DNA of 10,090 nt from NCBI GenBank assembly GCA_009602725.1, contig WELB01000196.1, positions 4,392 to 14,481 of the forward strand. The letters are read 5' to 3'. Origin of the DNA: Spirogloea muscicola (taxonomy: Eukaryota; Streptophyta; Zygnematophyceae; Spirogloeales; Spirogloeaceae). Below the pieces are notes generated by a model, which ran no database searches, was not told the DNA's origin, and was given only the letters and a program-made list of their open reading frames with translations. The position numbers and the translations under genes are program-made. Below are positions 1-10,090 of the stretch, piece by piece (the first letter of the stretch is position 1; the number at the start of each line of letters is the position of its first letter).

Positions 1-56
1 TGGGCTGCCAGCGCGCTCGCGGCGGTGCGAGCGAGCCGGCGAGCGAGCCCGGCGCC
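1..56 (+). promoter_or_regulatory. GC-rich 5' leader of the SUMO gene
   Basis: These 56 bases before the SUMO ATG are almost entirely G and C, with repeated GCGAGC-like words. The start codon sits in the context GCGCCATGG, with G at +4, which is favourable for eukaryotic initiation. No TATA-like element is visible, and the promoter itself probably lies left of the window. Whether this is all transcribed leader cannot be decided from sequence. Confidence 0.5.
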
Positions 57-856
57 ATGGGCGACGAGTACGCCGCTGGCGGCGTCGGCGGCGGCGGCGG
101 CGGCGAGGACGAGAAGAAGCCCGCCGGCGACCAGAGCCAGAGCCACATAAATCTCAAGGTCAAGTCCCAGGTGAGAACACTGCTGCCCCGTCCGTGGCAG
201 AGCGTTGCGCTACAATGACAGTGGCAGTGTGGTGGCTCCTCAGTGGCTCGCCGGGCGCCAGTCAACTCTGCATCAGCCTGGGTGTGTGCTAGTTGCATCT
301 AGAAGCCACCGTGTCGGATACTTGGTAGGCTAAGCAGCGCCTATCGACGTGTTCGCTTGCCAATCCCGGTCTTCAAATTTGCTGCTCTTGGATGTGCCAC
401 CCTGTTTGGACTGACTATATAGCTTCAACATAACTGCAGGATGGATCGGAGGTCTTTTTCCGCATCAAGTCTACTGCCACCTTCAAGAAACTCATGACAA
501 CCTACTGCGATAGGCAGAGTGTAGCGATGGATTCAATTGCTTTTCTGTTCGACGGAAGGCGCCTCCGAGCAGAACAAACTCCCGCTGAGGTGTGTTTCCT
601 GATTTGTCTCAGTCTATCATTGAGCACTGTGTCCAGGTATCCATAGGCCTGCACCACAAACTGCTTGCTTAGGCAGTCGCAGTCTAACTCTATTACGTGT
701 TCTGATATGTAGACCTAAGCATTTGTTGATGAAGCTCAAGCAGATCTGTCCTGTTGGCTGAGCTGACTTTCATTCGTGTGGGGTGAACATTGACAGCTAG
801 AAATGGAAGATGGTGACGAGATTGATGCGATGCTGCACCAAACAGGAGGCGCTTGA
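57..856 (+). CDS. SUMO: SUMO (small ubiquitin-related modifier) precursor, three exons
   Basis: This encodes the ubiquitin-like protein that is conjugated to lysines of target proteins, mostly nuclear, by the E1 SAE1/SAE2, the E2 UBC9 and E3 ligases. Exons are 57-170, 440-589 and 797-856. Both introns (269 and 207 bases) are GT-AG and phase 0. The product is 107 residues, a normal SUMO length. Residues 1-30 form a flexible Gly-rich and charged tail. The beta-grasp fold starts near HINLKVKSQ, continues through [15 protein letters not shown] and the strongly conserved block [17 protein letters not shown], and ends with [16 protein letters not shown]. The SUMO-type QTGG ends at residue 106 and one Ala follows, so an Ulp/SENP protease need remove only one residue. 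I saw no canonical psi-K-x-E site in the N-terminal tail, so chain formation through such a site is doubtful. The ATG at 57 is the only one giving a normal N terminus. Identification is secure. Confidence 0.96.
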
Positions 857-895
857 CTTTGCTACCAAGCAACTTGCCTTTGCTCCTTGACCACC

Positions 896-946
896 AGCCT
901 GACTTGAGCCTGCTGCCTGTATCACGAGCCTGACTTGAGCTTGCTG
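896..946. repeat. Short direct repeat, 20-base units 31 bases apart
   Basis: The segment 896-915 recurs at 927-946 with one mismatch (19 of 20). Both copies begin AGCCTGACTTGAGC and end TGCTG. It lies 40 bases after the SUMO stop codon, hence in the probable 3' UTR. It looks like a small local duplication; no function can be read from it. Confidence 0.75.
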
Positions 947-1421
947 TATGATTCTGGCCCTCTTGAGGGTCCGGAAACGAGCCTAACAAGGCTTCATGGA
1001 TACTCTGGTCAACGCAGCCTTTGACAGTTGTGCATAGATGATGACCTGGCGAGAGGGCAGCAAGCAGTCAAAGGGCTTCAGGTGATAGTCCTCGTCTGAC
1101 ACAGGTTCAGAAGTATTCTCAGCTGGGTTGCGACACAGTTGTGTGATCTCTTTGATTTGGGCTCAATATAAGCCTCAAAAAATAATGTGAACTGCGCACA
1201 TCAGGTCGTCAAGCATGCGATTGCTGGGACAGGACTCCAACTTGATATAGAAAGAAATTCCTCGCCCACAGAGGGTAGAGGCTGGGAAAGGCCAGCCCGA
1301 AAAGAAGGAGCAAGGTCCAAAGAGCCAAAAGGTGCCGAAAAGAAATACCACAGAGCTAGAGACTACACGATTGCACACAATATAGGAGTTGAAATCAGCA
1401 GAACAGAGTGGCGAACGGGTG

Positions 1422-1426
1422 TGTAA
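1422..1426 (+). terminator. Candidate polyadenylation signal TGTAA for SUMO
   Basis: TGTAA is the usual polyadenylation signal of green algae and normally lies 10-20 bases before the cleavage site. This copy is 566 bases after the SUMO stop and is the first one I found downstream of it. A five-base word also occurs by chance, so assignment to SUMO rests on position only. Confidence 0.4.
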
Positions 1427-1795
1427 TAACATGTGGGTATCTGCCGAACAGCTCGTGGAAATCCTGAATACAAAGGCGAAAACAGCGCTGTTTGATGAGC
1501 CCGCGTAGTTATAAGGTAGTTGTTTAGGTCATTTGTACAATACCTGTATTATTACGATGAATATCAATTCGTCGTTGCAATCGGTTTACACCACCTCCTC
1601 AATGACAACTGGTAATGCGAATGGAAGAATTACGCCCAGAAGATCTTTTTGAGACTACATGTTAGGGACTGTCTGCACAGGAGGCCATTGATAAGCAAGA
1701 GCTGTGCAGATCCAGAGCAAGCAGATCCTCGCAGCCTGCGTGGCAGTCCATGGCCCTTCCACTGTTCACTCCCAGTTTGATAGACCAGCTCCTTC

Positions 1796-1957
1796 ATGGC
1801 GCAATCAATAGAGAAGGGCTCGCCGATTGAGGATAGGGGCTGGGCGAGCTCTTTCTTTGACGAGGCAATGGAGAAGCCAGTGGCCATTGCCACGACGCCG
1901 TCACGGCAGGTGCCGTGGCCGACCTTTCCGGAACGATGCCCATCTAATGTCAGGTGA
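1796..1957 (+). CDS. Possible upstream first exon or short ORF (53 codons)
   Basis: An ATG at 1796, preceded by an in-frame TAG, opens a 53-codon frame beginning MAQSIEKGSPIEDRGW and ending at a TGA at 1955. Its composition is protein-like: acidic, aromatic and Pro residues are mixed, and 27 of the first 38 codons end in G or C. It resembles no family I recognise. Two donors could make it an exon: CAG/GTGCCG after codon 38 (1909/1910, phase 0) and AG/GTGAGA overlapping the stop (1953/1954, phase 2). From the first donor, phase-0 splicing could lead to 2071 and on to an exon at 2178 that is in frame with the TPR protein start at 2298. It could therefore be an alternative 5' exon of that gene, a separate small gene, an upstream ORF, or chance. 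The antisense frame at 1630-1893 looks less protein-like. Confidence 0.3.
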   Translation: MAQSIEKGSPIEDRGWASSFFDEAMEKPVAIATTPSRQVPWPTFPERCPSNVR

Positions 1958-2297
1958 GAGCCACTTGGCAGGATGCGGCGGACCTCGGGGGGCGGGGCGG
2001 GAACGAAACCTAGCCTCAGTCGGCGGCCCTCTCCTCTCGTCCAGCTAACTCCTCGTCAACTCCTCGACAGGCGCCCCCCACCTCCACGTCGGCTGCGGGG
2101 CGTGTGGAGGGCGCCAAGCTTGCCAGCACCGGCGGGGCAGTCCCCGTCCCATCAAGTGCCCGCTAACTTGTCTGTAGACCACTCCCCCACCGCGCGACTC
2201 CGGCGCGGCGGCCGCGCCGTGCGACGGCGGCGCAGGTGCGGACGCTCGGCCGGCGTGCGGCCACCGGCTTGGCGGCGACCAGCGCTGGCTCGTGCCG
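1958..2297 (+). promoter_or_regulatory. GC-rich promoter or 5' leader region of the TPR gene
   Basis: This block is strongly GC-rich compared with the DNA on either side. It contains a GC-box-like run (GGGGGGCGGGGCGGG, 1987-2001). Several long overlapping frames cross it on both strands, as expected from GC-rich DNA where stops are rare. Two pyrimidine-rich acceptor-like sites occur, ending at 2044 (CTCTCGTCCAG) and 2177 (TTGTCTGTAG), so an intron in the 5' leader or an N-terminal extension is possible. The frame of the downstream start stays open from 2178 to 2297. I treat it as promoter plus leader, with the coding question open. Confidence 0.4.
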
Positions 2298-5200
2298 ATG
2301 GCTGTGGCTGGCGGCATGACTCCGAGCACGTCGTCTGCCTCTGGAGCGCGGCAAGCCCCCGGCTGTTTGCGAGCCAGCTACAGGCTGCGGGGCTTCCCTT
2401 CCAGCAATGTCAGTGCCGTAGTCAGTGCCGCTGCACTCTATTGCACTGCATGCTCTTGCTAGCCACACATCGTTGACAGGCATTCTTGTTGTTTGGAAAC
2501 CCCTAAGTAGCTTCGTTGGATACCTTGTGAACGATTCTGAGCTACTTATTGGTCCTCAGATTCTATACTGCTTGGTCACATCACAGGGCTCGTCGCTGAG
2601 CATAGCAACAAGCAGCTCTGTCCGAATCCTGCCGCAGTGGTGCTCTTTGCCTGCCGGCATTCGGATATCTGCATTTGCTAAACAGACAGGACAGAGACGA
2701 AAAGGATTCGGCAAAGAGGTTGTCAAGAAAGACGTGGTAGGCACCTCAGCTCAGAGAGCTGAAGCACTGTGCAAGATTGCTGAAAAATGATATCTTCTTC
2801 TGTCTACTCGTCAAGTCATACAGTGTAGGTAGTAACTGCCTGTAAAATTTTCCATGCAGCACTTACAAACAGCCTGGTCAAATTGAGGATAGACACGAAG
2901 TCTCAAAAAGGTGTCCGCCAGTATTAAGTTGTACTAGAGCAAGAAGGGCTCACGCCCTTCTACGGCATTCTTCGAAGCTCTTGACCAAGAAGTAGTGCCG
3001 ACGCCTTTCATGCCTGCAGAAAGAAAAGGGCGCTCCTACTCGGGGCAAGGAAGACTGGAATGCGTCAGCACAGTAAGTCGCTTGGCCTTAAACATCTTTC
3101 ATGCCTATCACAATCTTGGGAAGGGTGCACCGTAACGTCACGGAGGTTGCGTGCATTGTCTGCTGTATAGGAGAGTTTTGGAAGGGCAACAGCAGCAAGC
3201 TTCAGAACCACTGCAACTTGCAGGTGTGCATAAATCTAGCTGACTACATATCAAAAGCTAGTGTGATAGTGATCGGTCATCATGCCAGCAGTACTGCATC
3301 AATTACTTTTACTGTTTTTGTTCTTGTTTGTTCTGTCATTTTGCTTGTCTCCAAGGGAATCCAACAACTGTATGTCACCCCATCCAGATGGTCGCAATGT
3401 CCAGTAGTATCCAGCATCCAATGCGGTCTTCTAAATATCCACACTCGATGATATTACTGGTGTTGTAGCTTAAGTCAACTGCAAAGCAGACGAGACACAA
3501 TGTTACTGATGTGAGATTGATTTATGAAGGTCCTGGACAAGCCCCAGACCTGCTGAGGGATGCAGATGTTTTGGAGAATGTCGCAGTACCAGAAGATAGG
3601 ACGTTTGAGGAGCGCTTGGCTGCCTTGAAAAGGTCTCTCGCTTAAAGTCTATATGAAAGATATGCTTTATCTGACATATGACAAAAAGTGGTTAGGAAAT
3701 TTCAGCGTATGTGCTTTGCTGATACTTGTTCATAGAATATAACAATTGTTGCCAGGTTGTCAAATGCACAGCTTGAGGATAATTGCCAGCGCATTGATGC
3801 TTATAATGAATTCTTTCGTTGGACCTCATTGGATGCTCATATTGTTCTCTGCTGGCAGCTCTGTTGCTGAGAAAGAGAAGACGGCTACCTCTCAAGTATT
3901 TGCACCCATTGATTATGATGCTCCGCCTTCAATGACTTCCAGTGATGCTGGCTGGACAGAAAATCTTGGGGCTAAGGTGTGGCCCTAAATACCTCTTTGT
4001 GACATTGCGGGCTCGCCAGTAACAAAGTAAGACACACATGTCTTGTCAGAAATTCAATAATGCTAATGCAATATGCGATCTTCCTCAAGCTTGCACCGTA
4101 AGTAGATACCAGATTCTAGATTCTGAGTTCAACTCTCGAACTTCTTAGCCTGCTCTCTACTCCAAGCTTACATGTACTCCGTACCAGCTATCAAGCTCAT
4201 ATCCAACCTTGTTAGCCTCATTGACGGAGGTCATTGATTGAGGAGTTTGATTATGCAATGCGGCAGATTGGCATTGGAGTGGCAGCCACCTTCTTTGGGC
4301 TTCTCTTTGCTTTTGGAGACATCTTACCTTCTCAAGTGTATGTAGCTGCAGACAAAGTCTACTTAGCACTACCTGGACTGGCTTACTTGTGCCTTCCCAG
4401 TATTTAAAGTCAGGGATCTGATGCCTGTTACCCTGGTAGACCAGAACATTCTCTCATATTTCTCAATCCGTATATGTTCTCATAGGCCTCAGAGAGACTT
4501 GGGTCCTGCAGAAACCAAGCTCACAGATGCTGAGAAGGCCACATTACAGGTCCCCATATTTAGGAGCCCCATACCTTGACTTGCTCAATTCTTAACTTCT
4601 CCATGATATGCTTGTTCGCTACAAGCTGCAAGTCAAAATCTTTGCTAAGTAGGTTAGTAGCAGCTTTAAGCAGATGTCCAAGCTGCCCTTACTCAGGATC
4701 TGCGCCTCACGACATTCTTAGCTTGGCAGGAGCAATTGGCAAGATATAAGGCCATGCTAGCAATCTCATCCACCGATGCAGAAGGTCTGGAGGTAAGGAA
4801 AGTTCTTGCATACTTCAAACATGTCTTTCCGCGATGAATGCATGATGAAGATTAGCAGGCAGGCCTGACTGCTGTCAGGATCACAAAAAGTATGTGTCAT
4901 AAGGGTTGGCTCACGTTGATATTGCAGCATTTCAGGGAGCTGCTGTTAGCAGTGCGGAACTTGGAGACTATACTAAAGCAGCGGAGTATCTGACTGAGCT
5001 GACTAAGGTTTGATTCATGGCTTTCCGAGCTTGCTTGCAAGTAGTACACATCATAGACTCCACCTTGAGTAGTAGTCTTCTTGCAACCTCCCACAGTATC
5101 AGATAACATGGGTCTCAAATGATGTAATAAGGGGTAGAGGCCATTGATGCTTGCAGGGGTGATACACTTGCAGATGAAACCGGATGACCCTGAAGCTTTG

Positions 5201-6614
5201 AGATTACTAGCTGAAGTGCGTAGTGCCCAAAAAGACTACAAGGCCAGTGCTGATACTTACAGGCAGGCAGCCAAGGTAGGGAGGGATCTGGAATGTCAAA
5301 GTTTGTTGACATTTCTGTGTATGAACGTGAGATATGATAATGTCTGTTTGTTGGAATTGTTGGAATTGTTTGTGCTGCTTGGGCAGGGTGCTGGGCATAT
5401 CATTGAGGTCCTTTAATTATATGGGTTGGCAAATGTAACAGAAAGAAGTGCACCTTGGCAGGCATCCACTGGGGAGTCCATTGTCCTCCTGCGTGGTTTA
5501 ACAGATTCCCTTCTTGCTGATGGGAGACCACAAGATGTGAGTCAATTGGATAAAATGATCCTGCTCTATTTAGACAGTGCTCTTAAGCTCAACTTAGGTT
5601 TTCAAGTTTTTGGCAAGTTTCCAGAGAAGTTAATTGCTGGTACTCTGACACCTATCAATCCTCAGGCAGTCGGAGAGCTTCTAGCTACTAGGGCAAGGTT
5701 GAGGGCACAGCTCTCTACTCAAGACGAGTCATCCACAAAGCCGGCAGCCGAGAAGTTTGACACTGTCCAGGTGCTCAATTGACTTCTCTTCGGCATTCAG
5801 GTTTGGGCAGACAGCCGCCAAGAGAAAAGCTTAAAGAAGGGTGGCCTTCCGCCTGCACCATGGTGTCATGCATCGCGTTGTTCTAGGCTAAGATGCTCCT
5901 GCTTGCCTCTTTCTATCCATGTCCAGCTGGGGTTGCTGCTTGGCAAGGCGTACTCCGCCTGGGGCAAAGCAGGTGACGCTGCCGCCGTGTACGACGGGCT
6001 GATTGTGTCCAAGCCAGAGGACTTTAGGGGGTACCTGGCAAAGGTACGAGCGTCTCAGAGGACCGACAGTAGCTCCAAATGAGTATGCAGAGATATGACA
6101 ACTTCGAGTAGAGCATGTCTTTATCTCGTTCATGAGGTCAAGGCACCGGAGGCCTCCGCTTCCTGTGCTAATCAGAGGTCCGCTGTTCAGGCGAGCAGCA
6201 CACCTTGCAAGGGCTTACTTGTCCTTCCGTAGCACAACATGCACGGACTGTAGATGGCTAAGTGTTGTTCATACATGCGCTCGTCGTCCTCAGCCATCAG
6301 CTTTGTCCTGCAGGGCGTGCTACTGAAAGAGCAAGGGAAGAAGGGGGATGCGGAGCGCATGTTCGTTCAGGTGGGGCAACAGTCTTTTCTGATATCACTT
6401 GCTGGCGCTGAAGTGTCGTTTGCATGTGCCTGGTGATACTTGGGTGTGGCATGCTCTGCTGCTTAATGATTGCACAAGCCATTATGCTGCTATCTCGTGA
6501 GACTTAGATTGACTGGCTCATGCTTGGTTTTCCTTGTCACAGGCCCGCTTTCTGGCGCCAGAGCAGGCCAAAGGCTTCGTTGACAGGCTCTCTGGCAGAG
6601 AGATCTTCCAATGA
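2298..6614 (+). CDS. Chloroplast-targeted TPR protein, about 15 exons, about 490 residues
   Basis: Likely exons are 2298-2408, 2587-2718, 2938-3072, 3490-3632, 3859-3976, 4267-4337, 4486-4549, 4697-4792, 4936-5007, 5174-5275, 5462-5536, 5666-5770, 5927-6043, 6314-6370 and 6543-6614. All introns are GT-AG, and phases agree across the chain. Residues 1 to about 75 are rich in Ser, Ala and Arg and poor in acidic residues, like a chloroplast transit peptide; a basic KGFGKE stretch follows. A hydrophobic segment (GIGVAATFFGLLFAFGD, about 215-231) suggests a membrane anchor, probably thylakoid or inner envelope. TPR helices occupy about 289-348 (GAAVSSAELGDYTKAAEYL; PDDPEALRLLAEV) and about 409-475 (LGLLLGKAYSAWGKAGDAA; KPEDFRGYLAKG; KKGDAERMFVQARFLAP). 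From memory this order matches a conserved plant chloroplast TPR family (Arabidopsis At1g78915-like, related to SLOW GREEN 1). The biochemical role is unknown; TPRs usually bind protein partners. Uncertain borders: exon 2 may end at 2718, 2733 or 2736; exon 4 may start at 3469; exon 6 at 4243; exon 6/7 may be 4335/4493. Confidence 0.85.
2942..2961. repeat. Perfect hairpin at the start of TPR-gene exon 3
   Basis: AGAAGGGC at 2942-2949 and GCCCTTCT at 2954-2961 are exact reverse complements around a four-base TCAC loop. The hairpin begins four bases after the proposed acceptor at 2937, inside coding sequence (codons for KKGSRPS). It could fold in the pre-mRNA and influence acceptor choice, or be incidental. 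Confidence 0.6.
5537..5665 (+). other. Stop-free 129-base intron of the TPR gene
   Basis: The donor GTGAGT follows codon GAT (ending GRPQD) and the acceptor is ATCCTCAG at 5665. Removal joins GRPQD to AVGELLATRARL, which continues a helical repeat smoothly. The intron is 43 codons long and has no in-frame stop, so retention would keep the frame and insert 43 residues starting VSQLDKMILLYLDS. I favour splicing because the donor is near consensus and the joined protein fits the family, but the sequence allows both forms. Confidence 0.7.
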
Positions 6615-6742
6615 GCTTCACCACGAAGGCATGCAGCCGTAGCTGCTACTAGCTCAATGGCCATGAGGCACCTTAACTGAGCTTCACTGTGATGCATGCA
6701 GCCATAGCTGTTGCTCACAAGCTCAGTGGCCAGGAGGCCATG
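6612..6742. repeat. Imperfect tandem duplication, about 66-base unit, across the TPR stop codon
   Basis: The unit starting TGAGCTTCAC at 6612 recurs at 6678 with the same start. Shared blocks include CATGCAGCC, TAGCTG, AGCTCA and GGCCA, and small gaps separate the copies. The first unit begins with the stop codon itself and the second lies wholly in the 3' UTR. Divergence shows the event is not recent. The duplication leaves the encoded protein unchanged. Confidence 0.75.
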
Positions 6743-7619
6743 CATAGAGACGCGCTAAGGCGTGGACTGCAATCTGGGCACCTGGCTGACATTGCACAGC
6801 AGGTTTGCCAAGCTGGCATTCTTGTTGCTCGCTGCGCTCCTTGGGAAACTTGGCAACAAGATTGGGTCTTAGGCAAAGAGGCTCGTGAACTTCAATGTTG
6901 CTTGAATTTTCACTGCTGCCATTCGAGTATTCTGAGACTAAATCACTTGCATACACCACAAGATTGATTGTCATATATATTTTGGCGTAATTTTGCCAGC
7001 TGTGTTCCTCTTCTGTTCTCCACAGCCGTCAACAGAAGCAAACACCAGACAAGCAGGAGCTGGCTAGCAATTTTCGACTTTAGGCAACGGGCTGCTCCAT
7101 CATACTAAGTCGCCCTTCAGACATGCTACAAAGTAAATGTCCTCCTGTGCTGGTCAGTAGCTAAGGATGCCTGCTGAGTCCTGCAGCCAGTGAGAGGCAG
7201 GCCTGAACACAGGCTGCTGTGAAGGTCAGCAAGCCACAAGCAACTTTGTCGTCATGCAGCCTCCTGGCGCACTGCATATACGGCAATTCCAGTACTCCGA
7301 CCAGTTGGCTCATGCTTCATCACGCGCATACTCAATGAACTCAACACGACCTTCTGCATTTCATACTGTAATAGCTTGCAAGCTAGGGCTCCTGACGTGA
7401 GTCCAAATCCAATTTCAGGCCCCCCAGCAAACAAAAGGAAGAAGGTCAGCAGGACAACACTGCGGCTGTGGCGGATGTGCTTTCTGTCAATCTGAGGTTT
7501 ATAAATGAGTTCTGTATGAGCTGCACCATAGACAGGAAGGCTGATTGTAGGTTGTGGACTGAGTGTTGTGTGTTGTGAACTGTGTATTCTGCAGGCTGAT
7601 GACCTGCAGCCAGCAAATG
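6615..7619. other. Shared 3' region between convergent TPR and makorin genes
   Basis: The + strand TPR gene and the - strand makorin gene end tail to tail, with 1005 bases between their stop codons. This stretch holds the second unit of a duplication (6678-6742), a plus-strand TGTAA at 7367, and a GT-rich patch near 7550-7590. A plus-strand open frame at 6689-6967 and its antisense shadow resemble nothing I know and are probably UTR. A minus-strand frame is open from 7629 to 7252 and is treated as a finding. No TGTAA was seen for the makorin strand here. Confidence 0.6.
7367..7371 (+). terminator. Candidate polyadenylation signal TGTAA for the TPR gene
   Basis: This is the first plus-strand TGTAA I found after the TPR stop codon, 753 bases downstream. 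If used, the TPR transcript would end about 230 bases short of the makorin stop codon, and the two 3' UTRs would probably overlap antisense to each other. Support is positional only. Confidence 0.35.

Positions 7620-10090
<2,471 letters not shown>

Larger units (their letters stand above)
857..1795. other. SUMO 3' region and intergenic DNA without a supported gene
   Basis: No convincing coding exon was found here on either strand. Open frames at 1187-1426 (+) and 1175-1432 (-) overlap each other, resemble no family I know and lack believable splice partners. The stretch holds a 20-base near-identical direct repeat (896-946) and a TGTAA pentamer at 1422. The part after about 1430 is more AT-rich and probably separates the SUMO transcript from the next gene. 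Confidence 0.6.

Noticed and set aside
1175-1432. Overlapping 79- and 85-codon frames on opposite strands after the SUMO gene
   Set aside because: Neither resembles a known family, each is the shadow of the other, and they lie in the expected SUMO 3' UTR ahead of a TGTAA signal.
1973-2483. Long frames on both strands in the GC-rich block (up to 167 codons)
   Set aside because: They are Arg- and Pro-rich translations typical of GC-rich DNA read out of frame, and they overlap the transit-peptide exon that fits the downstream protein.
2425-2790. A 121-codon plus-strand frame starting at 2425 as the TPR protein start
   Set aside because: Its first half reads through the proposed intron (2409-2586). 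Only the part from 2587 fits; the start at 2298 gives a better transit peptide and matching phase.
3101-3451. A 116-codon plus-strand frame with a hydrophobic stretch
   Set aside because: It lies inside the intron after the GTAAGT donor at 3073 and matches nothing in the family. The hydrophobic part comes from T-rich intron sequence.
5351-5368. Two tandem copies of TTGGAATTG
   Set aside because: A nine-base doublet inside a TPR-gene intron is too short to mean anything on its own.
6689-6967. A 92-codon plus-strand frame after the TPR stop
   Set aside because: Its start lies in the duplicated 3' segment and it has a dense antisense shadow. No recognisable motif was found.

Overview
The window looks like nuclear DNA of a photosynthetic eukaryote, most likely a green alga. 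Three protein-coding genes are present. All are split by short spliceosomal introns, and all belong to families with clear plant-lineage versions. The sense-strand pentamer TGTAA, the usual green-algal polyadenylation signal, lies several hundred bases after two of the stop codons. First exons are very GC-rich, while introns and inner exons are closer to balanced. I saw no bacterial-style operon, CRISPR array, tRNA, rRNA or intact transposon.

Layout. (1) 57-856, + strand: a complete three-exon SUMO precursor of 107 residues ending in the diglycine plus one residue. (2) 857-1795: the SUMO 3' region and intergenic DNA. (3) 1796-1957: a short open frame that may be an upstream first exon or upstream ORF, followed by GC-rich DNA to 2297. 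(4) 2298-6614, + strand: a gene of about 15 exons for a chloroplast-targeted TPR protein of about 490 residues. It has a transit-peptide-like N terminus, one hydrophobic segment and TPR helices in the C-terminal half. (5) 6615-7619: a 3' region shared tail to tail with the next gene. (6) 7620 to the right edge, - strand: the C-terminal 481 residues of a plant-type makorin RING E3 ubiquitin ligase in four exons. Its first intron appears to be GC-AG. (7) 9969-10090: an uninterrupted run of 122 A at the right edge, which cuts off the makorin N terminus and is probably an assembly or contig-end artefact.

The exon models were built by hand. They use reading-frame continuity, intron phase, GT/GC-AG borders and family resemblance recalled from memory. 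Most junctions of the TPR gene fix each other by phase, but a few (marked) have two or three equally valid choices.

The genes do not form an obvious functional unit. SUMO and makorin both belong to ubiquitin-like modification and the TPR protein to the chloroplast, so their proximity is probably chance. I found no convincing new biological system. The points most worth a second look are the GC-AG intron, the stop-free 129-base intron, the possible upstream exon, the 125-codon open frame after the makorin stop, and the poly-A edge.
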